This document shows positions 13,540 to 18,477 of a stretch of DNA of 18,477 nucleotides, piece by piece (position 1 is the first letter of the stretch; each line of letters opens with the position of its first letter). The translations under genes and the position numbers were made by a program. Source of the stretch: Oscillospiraceae bacterium (GTDB taxonomy: Bacteria > Bacillota_A > Clostridia > Oscillospirales > Ruminococcaceae); contig JAGAJA010000009.1 in the NCBI GenBank assembly GCA_017829075.1, forward strand, positions 1 through 18,477, written 5' to 3'. The notes beneath the pieces are model-generated. The model ran no database searches. It had not been told where the DNA came from and worked only from the letters and a program-made list of their open reading frames with translations.

Positions 13540-15633
13540 TTATACGTTGAACAGAAGCTCATCGTAGGTCGGGAACGGCCAGTATTCTTCACCGACGATG
13601 GTTTCAAGCTCGTCAGCAACCGCACGCAGGCTCTGCATTGCTACAAATACCTCGTCGCAGTATACCTTAGCCTGCTCAGGGATATCAGAGATACCCTGTG
13701 CCTTTACGATAGCAGCGTTCAGTACGTCAATCTTCTCATTGAGAGAAATAGTCAGAGTGTTTACCTTATTTGCGATAGCTACCTCGACAGCGGGATCTAC
13801 GCCGACAGCCTTCTTGCTTGCAGCCATGTCGCAGATATCCTTTGCGTACTTCATAACTGCCGGGAGGATCTCAGTCTTTGCCATGTCGCTGGTGGTGAGA
13901 GCCTCAATGTTGATGATCTTGGAATAGTTCTCGTAGTTGATCTCCTGTCTAGCGTGAAGCTCTACCTCGCTGTATACGCCGAACTTGGTGAACAGCTCAA
14001 CAGACTTCTTATCGGTCAGGCAGGGAACTGCTGCAACAGTGGACTTCAGGTTCGGCAGACCTCTCTTCTCAGCCTCTACCGGCCATTCAGAGCCATAACC
14101 GTTGCCGTTGAAGATAACTCTTCTGTGCTCCTTTATGGTCTTTACCAGCAGGTCGTGCAGTGCGCTCTGGAAGTCATCAGCCTTCTCCAGTTCATCTGCG
14201 AACAGCTTGAGGGAGTCAGCAACGATAGTGTTAAGTACGGTGTTAGGGCCTGCGATATTCAGGTTGGAGCCGCACATTCTGAACTCAAACTTGTTGCCGG
14301 TGAAAGCAAACGGAGATGTTCTGTTTCTGTCGGTGGTGTCCTTCGGGAAGCTAGGCAGTGAAGATACGCCAACATTGAACATTGTGCCGCTCTTGGAGGT
14401 GTAGTCAGTGCCGTCAACCAGCGCATTTACAACTGCTTCCAGCTCTTCGCCGAGGAAGATAGAGATGATTGCAGGAGGTGCTTCGTTAGCGCCCAGTCTG
14501 TGGTCGTTTCCGGCGGAAGCAACAGAAAGTCTGAGCAGCTCTGCATATTCATCAACAGAACGGATAATCGCTGCTAAGAATGTCAGGAACTGTGCGTTTT
14601 CCATAGGAGAATTGCCCGGATCGAGCAGGTTCTGACCGTCATCGGTGGACAGCGACCAGTTATCGTGCTTACCGGAGCCGTTGATGCCTGCGAAAGGCTT
14701 CTCGTGAAGCAGGCAAACCAGACCATGCTCCAGCGCGATCTTCTTCATCAGCTCCATGGTGAGCTGGTTCTGGTCGGTCGCAAGGTTTGCGGGAGCAAAG
14801 ATCGGAGCGTTCTCGTGCTGTGCGGGAGCTACCTCGTTGTGCTTTGTCTTGGAGGTAATGCCCAGCTTCCACAGATGCTCGTCGAGATCCTTCATGTAAT
14901 CGGAAACTCTCTGCTTGATAGAACCGAAATAGTGATCCTCAAGCTCCTGACCCTTGGGAGCGGGAGCGCCGAACAGCGTTCTTCCGGTGAAAATAAGGTC
15001 TTTTCTCTTATCGTAGGTCTTCTTGTCAACAAGGAAGTACTCCTGCTCTGCGCCTACGGTAGCAACTACTCTCTTGGAGGTAGTGTTGCCGAAGAGTCTG
15101 AGGATTCTCAGAGCCTGCTCGGAAACAACGTCCATTGAGCGAAGCAGAGGAGTCTTCTTGTCCAGAGCCTCGCCGGAGTAGGAATAGAATGCGGTAGGAA
15201 TATAAAGGGAGCCGTCCTTTACGAAAGCGTAGGAGGTAGGATCCCATGCGGTGTAGCCTCTAGCCTCGAATGTAGCTCTGATACCGCCGGACGGGAAGCT
15301 GGAAGCATCAGGCTCGCCCTTGATAAGCTCCTTGCCTGAGAATTCCATGATAACTGTGCCGTCGCCTGCGGGTGAAATAAAGCTGTCGTGCTTTTCAGCG
15401 GTGATGCCGGTCATAGGCTGGAACCAGTGGGTGTAATGAGTTGCGCCCTTTTCAATAGCCCAGTCCTTCATTGCGCTTGCAACAACATCTGCAATGCTGC
15501 TGTCAAGCTCTTTGCCCTCGGCAATGGTCTTCTTCAGCGTCTTGAAAACGTTCTTCGGAAGCCTCTGCTTCATCGTTTCCTCGTTGAAAACGTCAGTGCC
15601 GAACTGCTCTACTACGTTAAAATGCTCTGCCAT
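13540..15633 (-). CDS. glnN: Glutamine synthetase type III
   Basis: A 697-residue GSIII enzyme that makes glutamine from glutamate, ammonia and ATP in the cytosol. Recognised from family-specific stretches: [18 protein letters not shown] near residue 70; [34 protein letters not shown] near 265; [14 protein letters not shown] near 315; and [21 protein letters not shown] near 375. Length near 700 separates it from type I (about 450). The C-terminal part is helical, as expected. AAGGAGG lies ten bases before the ATG. The gene is monocistronic, with its own strong promoter, a terminator, and a terminator-like hairpin in its leader that suggests attenuation. GSIII is common in Ruminococcus, Bacteroides and Clostridia, often nitrogen-regulated. 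The amino-acid ABC operon upstream is separately terminated. Confidence 0.97.
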   Translation of the reverse strand: MAEHFNVVEQFGTDVFNEETMKQRLPKNVFKTLKKTIAEGKELDSSIADVVASAMKDWAIEKGATHYTHWFQPMTGITAEKHDSFISPAGDGTVIMEFSGKELIKGEPDASSFPSGGIRATFEARGYTAWDPTSYAFVKDGSLYIPTAFYSYSGEALDKKTPLLRSMDVVSEQALRILRLFGNTTSKRVVATVGAEQEYFLVDKKTYDKRKDLIFTGRTLFGAPAPKGQELEDHYFGSIKQRVSDYMKDLDEHLWKLGITSKTKHNEVAPAQHENAPIFAPANLATDQNQLTMELMKKIALEHGLVCLLHEKPFAGINGSGKHDNWSLSTDDGQNLLDPGNSPMENAQFLTFLAAIIRSVDEYAELLRLSVASAGNDHRLGANEAPPAIISIFLGEELEAVVNALVDGTDYTSKSGTMFNVGVSSLPSFPKDTTDRNRTSPFAFTGNKFEFRMCGSNLNIAGPNTVLNTIVADSLKLFADELEKADDFQSALHDLLVKTIKEHRRVIFNGNGYGSEWPVEAEKRGLPNLKSTVAAVPCLTDKKSVELFTKFGVYSEVELHARQEINYENYSKIINIEALTTSDMAKTEILPAVMKYAKDICDMAASKKAVGVDPAVEVAIANKVNTLTISLNEKIDVLNAAIVKAQGISDIPEQAKVYCDEVFVAMQSLRAVADELETIVGEEYWPFPTYDELLFNV

Positions 15634-15672
15634 GTCCCTTTTCCTCCTTGAGATTATGTGTAAATTTCAGCC

Positions 15673-15727
15673 AAAAAACAAAAATGGCGCTTCGTGAACA
15701 GACAATACGCCCGTTCTCCGAAACACC
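15673..15727 (-). promoter_or_regulatory. Terminator-like hairpin in the glnN leader (candidate attenuator)
   Basis: On the minus strand, GGTGTTTCG (15727-15719) pairs with CGAAGCGCC (15694-15686) using two wobbles; inside it GAAC (15716-15713) pairs with GTTC (15699-15696). The stem is followed directly by ATTTTTGTTTTTT (15685-15673). It lies between the glnN promoter and its ribosome binding site, so it could end transcription before the gene. Premature termination relieved by a nitrogen signal, for example through an ANTAR-type antiterminator or an RNA ligand, is inference. I did not find a clear ANTAR two-hairpin motif or a known riboswitch. The 326-base gene-free stretch 15634-15959 otherwise holds only the promoter and the terminator of the ABC operon. 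Confidence 0.6.
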
Positions 15728-15749
15728 GTTGTTTCTTGATTACATTTAT

Positions 15750-15778
15750 ATTTTAGCCGAAAACCGCATTTTTGTCAA
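15750..15778 (-). promoter_or_regulatory. Strong sigma-A promoter of glnN
   Basis: On the minus strand, a perfect TTGACA (15778-15773) and TAAAAT (15755-15750) are separated by 17 bases. The predicted start near 15743 gives a leader of about 110 bases, containing the attenuator-like hairpin and the AAGGAGG ribosome binding site. Confidence 0.8.
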
Positions 15779-15862
15779 TCACATATATACACAAATAGTT
15801 TCAATATAGGATTTCGTTTTAGTGTACTATGCACAAAAACATCAAATTTTGCTGAAATACTC

Positions 15863-15912
15863 AGAAAAAGAAAATTCAGCCTGTGAGGATTTTATCCGTT
15901 GCACAGGCTGAA
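15863..15912 (-). terminator. Rho-independent terminator of the amino-acid ABC operon
   Basis: On the minus strand, TTCAGCCTGTG (15912-15902) pairs perfectly with CACAGGCTGAA (15885-15875) around a 16-base loop and runs into TTTTCTTTTTC. It lies about 48 bases after the ATPase stop codon. Confidence 0.88.
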
Positions 15913-15959
15913 CTGAGGTTATTTTTTGCAGGATTTGATAACAAATATTGCAATTCCGA

Positions 15960-16754
15960 TCAAGTGATATTTTCCAGCGATTTCTCAAGGAACGAAACCG
16001 TCTTTTCGCTCTTCGGATTTCCGAAAACCTCCTCAGGAGTTCCGTATTCCTCGATAATTCCGTCCGCCATGAAGATCACCTTGTCCGCAGCGCTTCGGGC
16101 GAAGCCCATTTCATGGGTAACGATTATCATTGTTCGGTCAGTGGTTTTAAGCTCCCTGATCACCTTAAGCACTTCCCCGGTAAGCTCCGGGTCGAGGGCG
16201 GAGGTCGGCTCGTCAAAGCACAGTATCACAGGCTCCATGGCGAGCGCTCTTGCAATAGCGACGCGCTGCTGCTGACCGCCGGAAAGCTCGCAGGGGTAGT
16301 TCATCAGCTTGTCGGAAAGACCAACGGAAGCCAGTATCTGCCGCGCATTTTCCTCGATTTCTTTGCGGATCTGAGTCTTTTCAGCGCGGGAGAGCTTCTT
16401 TTCACTCTGATTGATTTTCATAAGCTCCGGAGCAAGGCAGACATTCCTCAGCACGGTGTACTGCGGGAACAGATTGAAAGACTGAAATACAAGTCCGAAA
16501 TGCAGCCGCTTTTCCCGTATCTCCCGGTCGGAATACTTTCCGTCGGCATTGAAAAGCTCCTCGCCGTTAAGGACTATCCTTCCGGCGTCCGGGGTCTCAA
16601 GGAAGTTCATGCAGCGCAGCAGGGTCGTCTTTCCGCTGCCGGAGGAGCCGATTATCGCCAGCACCTCGCCCTTGTCCATTGTGAAATCAATGCCCTTTAG
16701 GACTTCAGTTTTCCCGAAGCGCTTGAAAATTCCGTTTACCTCTAAAAAAGCCAT
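15960..16754 (-). CDS. Polar amino-acid ABC transporter ATP-binding protein
   Basis: A 264-residue ABC ATPase that powers uptake of a polar amino acid, glutamine-like by family. It shows Walker A GSSGSGKT (36-43), Q-loop Gln91, signature LSGGQ (157-161), Walker B ILCFDE with Asp181 and Glu182, and switch His214 (VTHEMGFA). The body matches the GlnQ/HisP group (PAAT family). It is slightly longer than the usual 240-250 residues, with small charged insertions near 68-82 and 113-130, a pattern seen in clostridial members. GGAGGT lies seven bases before the ATG, 13 bases after the permease stop. It is the last gene of a three-gene operon. The exact substrate cannot be assigned from sequence alone. 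Confidence 0.95.
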   Translation of the reverse strand: MAFLEVNGIFKRFGKTEVLKGIDFTMDKGEVLAIIGSSGSGKTTLLRCMNFLETPDAGRIVLNGEELFNADGKYSDREIREKRLHFGLVFQSFNLFPQYTVLRNVCLAPELMKINQSEKKLSRAEKTQIRKEIEENARQILASVGLSDKLMNYPCELSGGQQQRVAIARALAMEPVILCFDEPTSALDPELTGEVLKVIRELKTTDRTMIIVTHEMGFARSAADKVIFMADGIIEEYGTPEEVFGNPKSEKTVSFLEKSLENIT

Positions 16755-16767
16755 CTGCGCACCTCCG

Positions 16768-17415
16768 TCAGCCCTGATAATAGTTCAGCTTCTTCTCCGC
16801 GTAATTCAGCAGGATCGTAAGTAAGCCGGAGAACAGCAGATAGAAAGCTCCGACATAGAACAGAGGCCATATCAGCGATTTCTGAGAGATGATATCCTGC
16901 GCGGACTTTACAAGCTCGATGACCGAAATAACTCTTGCAAGGGAGGTGTCCTTAACCAGCGTGATGATCTCGTTTCCCATAGGCGGAACGATACGCTTCA
17001 CCACCTGAAACAGCACCACCTTGAAAAAAATCTGGCTCTTTGTCATTCCAAGAACCTGCCCGGCTTCGTACTGACCCTTAGAGATACTCTCTATTCCTCC
17101 GCGGTAGATCTCCGAGAAATAACACGCATAATTAATGATAAATGCTACGATAACCGCAAGAAGCCGGTCGATCTTGATGTCCCAGCCAAGCAGTCCGGGG
17201 CCGTAAAACACAAGGATTATCTGAAGCATCAGCGGTGTACCGCGAATGATCCATACGAAAACCTTGAAAATCCATTTTATCGGTTTGATCTTAGACATTG
17301 AACCAAAGGTTATCAGCAGACCCAGCGGAAGCGCTCCCGCCAGCGTGATGCCGAAAATCTGAAGAGTCGTCAGAAAGCCCTTTGAAAGCTGCGCAGTTAC
17401 TTCAAGAAATGACAT
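16768..17415 (-). CDS. Polar amino-acid ABC transporter permease
   Basis: A 215-residue inner-membrane permease of the HisM/GlnP type with about five membrane helices. The N-terminal part shows FLTTLQIFGITLAGALPLGLL and WIIRGTPLMLQIILVFYG. The cytoplasmic EAA loop that docks the ATPase is present as YRGGIESISKGQYEAGQVLGM, near 104-124. Length is normal. AGGT lies seven bases before the ATG. It lies between the binding protein (77 bases upstream) and the ATPase (13 bases downstream). As no second permease is encoded here, it probably works as a homodimer. Confidence 0.95.
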   Translation of the reverse strand: MSFLEVTAQLSKGFLTTLQIFGITLAGALPLGLLITFGSMSKIKPIKWIFKVFVWIIRGTPLMLQIILVFYGPGLLGWDIKIDRLLAVIVAFIINYACYFSEIYRGGIESISKGQYEAGQVLGMTKSQIFFKVVLFQVVKRIVPPMGNEIITLVKDTSLARVISVIELVKSAQDIISQKSLIWPLFYVGAFYLLFSGLLTILLNYAEKKLNYYQG

Positions 17416-17457
17416 TTTATGACCTCATATCTATAATCAGCGTTTCCTTAGAAATAA

Positions 17458-17479
17458 GGTGGGGCGAAATCGTCCCACC
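17458..17479 (-). other. Hairpin between binding-protein and permease genes
   Basis: On the minus strand, GGTGGG (17479-17474) pairs with CCCACC (17463-17458), extended by a CG/CG pair after one mismatch, around an ATTT loop and followed by TTATTT. Such intercistronic stems often protect the upstream mRNA or partly terminate it, giving more binding protein than permease. The T run is too weak for a firm terminator call. Confidence 0.5.
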
Positions 17480-17492
17480 CTTTGTGTTTTTA

Positions 17493-18353
17493 TTAGTTGA
17501 ATGCGTAAACGTCAGCCAGATCGTACTTTTCAGCAATCTTCTTGAGTGTGCCGTCTGCAACCAGCTCGTCAATTGCTGCGTTTACCTTTGCGAGGGTCTC
17601 TGCGTCGCCCTTGCGCAGACCGATCGCATATTCCTCCGGCTGAAGCTCTACACTGTCAACGATCATGAGATCAGAATAGTCAGTGCCTTCGCCAACGGAA
17701 GCCTTAGCCATAACATAGTCGATAACGCCGATCTCAACAGTGCCTGCCTTTACCTCAAGAAGAACATCCTTCTGTGCGGAGGAAGCAATGAACACGTTCT
17801 GAGAAAGAACATCGCTCAGCTCTATCGCAGTCTGACCCGCAGAGCCGCTCTCAGCCGCGCAGGTAGCGCCCGCCATGCTCTCGATATCCTTATACTTGTC
17901 AGCATTGTCTGCCTTGATAACAACGACCTGCTTGTTTCTTACATAAGGAGTAGAGAATGCCATGTTCTCCTTGCGATCCTCGGTAACTGTCAGACCGTTC
18001 CAGATAGCGTCGATGTTCTTGGAGTTAAGCTCCAGTTCCTTCTGCTCCCACTCGATCTCCTGGAACTTAGCCTCAACGCCGAGCTTCTCGCATACTGCCT
18101 TGGTGAATTCGGTTTCAAAGCCGGTCAGCTCGCCGTTCTCGTCATAGTAATTCATCGGCTCAAACAGTGTGATGCCTGCAACGAATGTACCCTTGTCAGC
18201 TATGTAAGCCCAGTCGCCGCCCTCTGCGGTATCAGAGCTGCTGCCGGAAGCAGCGTCAGAAGATGAATTGTTTGAAGAAGAGCAGGAGCAAAGACCAACG
18301 GTCATAATGCCTGCAAGCAGCATTGCTGCAATTCTCTTAAGGCAATACCGCAC
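17493..18353 (-). CDS. Polar amino-acid ABC transporter binding lipoprotein, 5' end replaced by an IS
   Basis: A solute-binding protein of the PAAT family, 286 residues as the frame stands. A short hydrophobic signal ends in LCSC, with Cys24 as the likely lipidation site, then a Ser/Asn/Asp-rich tether. The mature part has GTFVAGITLFEPMNYYDENGELTGFE, DAIWNGLTVTEDRKENMAFSTPYV and a GVIDYV segment, as in glutamine/cystine-type binding proteins. The only early start, GTG at 18353, lies inside the terminal sequence of the adjoining insertion element, which begins at 18341; the first four residues (MRYC) come from the IS. No ribosome binding site precedes that GTG, and the next ATG (M11) leaves too short a signal peptide. 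The native start and promoter were evidently lost, so expression may be poor or driven from the IS. The rest of the gene is intact, suggesting a recent event. Confidence 0.88.
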   Translation of the reverse strand: MRYCLKRIAAMLLAGIMTVGLCSCSSSNNSSSDAASGSSSDTAEGGDWAYIADKGTFVAGITLFEPMNYYDENGELTGFETEFTKAVCEKLGVEAKFQEIEWEQKELELNSKNIDAIWNGLTVTEDRKENMAFSTPYVRNKQVVVIKADNADKYKDIESMAGATCAAESGSAGQTAIELSDVLSQNVFIASSAQKDVLLEVKAGTVEIGVIDYVMAKASVGEGTDYSDLMIVDSVELQPEEYAIGLRKGDAETLAKVNAAIDELVADGTLKKIAEKYDLADVYAFN

Positions 18354-18361
18354 AAAACTAG

Positions 18362-18390
18362 TAGACTAGAAATCGAAAAAGTGGTATAAT
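18362..18390 (+). promoter_or_regulatory. Promoter of the IS transposase
   Basis: TAGACT (18362-18367) and a perfect TATAAT (18385-18390) are 17 bases apart, with an extended -10 TG at 18382-18383. Only six bases separate the -10 box from the transposase ATG, so the mRNA would start at or next to the ATG. Confidence 0.65.
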
Positions 18391-18396
18391 AAAGAC

Positions 18397-18477
18397 ATGA
18401 ATAAACAAATCAGTCTGTCCAATCTGAGCGATGAACTTTCACAGGTAAGGACAAAGAAAAAAGAATTTCTGGAACAA
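18397..18477 (+). CDS. IS5-like transposase, N-terminal fragment (cut by window end)
   Basis: The first 27 codons are visible and remain open to the last base. They encode a charged N terminus with RTKKKEFLEQ (residues 18-27), like the start of IS5-group transposases, where a K/R-rich stretch precedes FL-x-M/Q and then the DDE domain. No Shine-Dalgarno sequence is present upstream, and the promoter position implies a leaderless message. It is divergent from the ABC operon. The family call rests on a short segment plus the element end and target site. Confidence 0.65.
   Translation, partial: MNKQISLSNLSDELSQVRTKKKEFLEQ

Larger units (their letters stand above)
18341..18477 (+). mobile_element. 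Left end of an IS5-like insertion sequence (continues past window)
   Basis: The native binding-protein sequence is interrupted after CTTAA (18336-18340), and foreign sequence starts with GGCAATACCGCACAAA, which looks like a terminal inverted repeat. The preceding TTAA fits the YTAR target duplicated by IS5-group elements. A transposase-like reading frame begins 56 bases inside. The right end and second target copy lie outside the window, so element length and exact boundary are inferred. Confidence 0.72.

Noticed and set aside
13504..14361. Plus-strand frame of 285 codons opposite glnN
   Set aside because: Antisense shadow of a highly conserved glutamine synthetase; the long opening results from glnN codon usage.
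17382..18266. Plus-strand frame of 294 codons opposite the binding-protein gene
   Set aside because: Antisense to a clear solute-binding protein; Leu/Cys/Val-rich with no domain.

Overview
The window looks like a chromosome segment of an anaerobic, gut-type Clostridia bacterium, most likely Ruminococcus or a close relative in the Oscillospiraceae/Ruminococcaceae. This is inferred from gene content: a GH9 cellulase-family enzyme, type III glutamine synthetase, MetH without its reactivation domain, a DUF4358 lipoprotein, SGNH proteins with Ser/Thr/Pro/Glu linkers, and sigma-A promoters with AGGAGG-type ribosome binding sites. No rRNA, tRNA or CRISPR array was seen.

Positions 1-507 hold no gene, only two copies of a 182-bp repeat with period 231. 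Positions 508-5647 on the + strand form a carbohydrate locus: an AraC-family regulator; a 436-bp intergenic region with a strong promoter, a possible operator and a long, structured leader; a GH9 enzyme without a signal peptide; a membrane-anchored protein with two SGNH esterase-like domains; and a DUF4358 lipoprotein. I infer that the AraC protein senses a sugar, the SGNH protein deacylates glycans outside the membrane, and the GH9 enzyme cleaves imported oligosaccharides. Positions 5666-5850, between convergent genes, hold a highly structured element bounded by two copies of the same hairpin.

Positions 5853-13284 on the - strand read as one operon transcribed right to left from a promoter near 13336-13364: a 58-aa DUF3006-like protein, a MATE exporter, a MoxR AAA+ ATPase, a DUF58 protein, a multi-TM protein with a DUF4129-like tail, and cobalamin-dependent methionine synthase. 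The MoxR-DUF58-TM trio is a known arrangement linked to the cell envelope or to protein-complex maturation. Its coupling to MATE and MetH is unusual.

Positions 13418-18353 on the - strand concern nitrogen: type III glutamine synthetase (glnN), with a perfect -35 promoter and a likely transcription attenuator in its leader, and a polar amino-acid ABC transporter (binding protein, permease, ATPase). An IS5-like element begins at 18341 and continues past the window end. It has entered the start of the binding-protein gene, so the reading frame now begins inside the IS end and the transporter operon is cut off from its native promoter. The transposase appears to be read from a promoter that leaves essentially no 5' leader.

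The best candidates for undescribed biology are the structured GH9 leader (about 1489-1804), the hairpin-bounded element at 5666-5850, and the glnN attenuator. None can be assigned to a known RNA class by eye.
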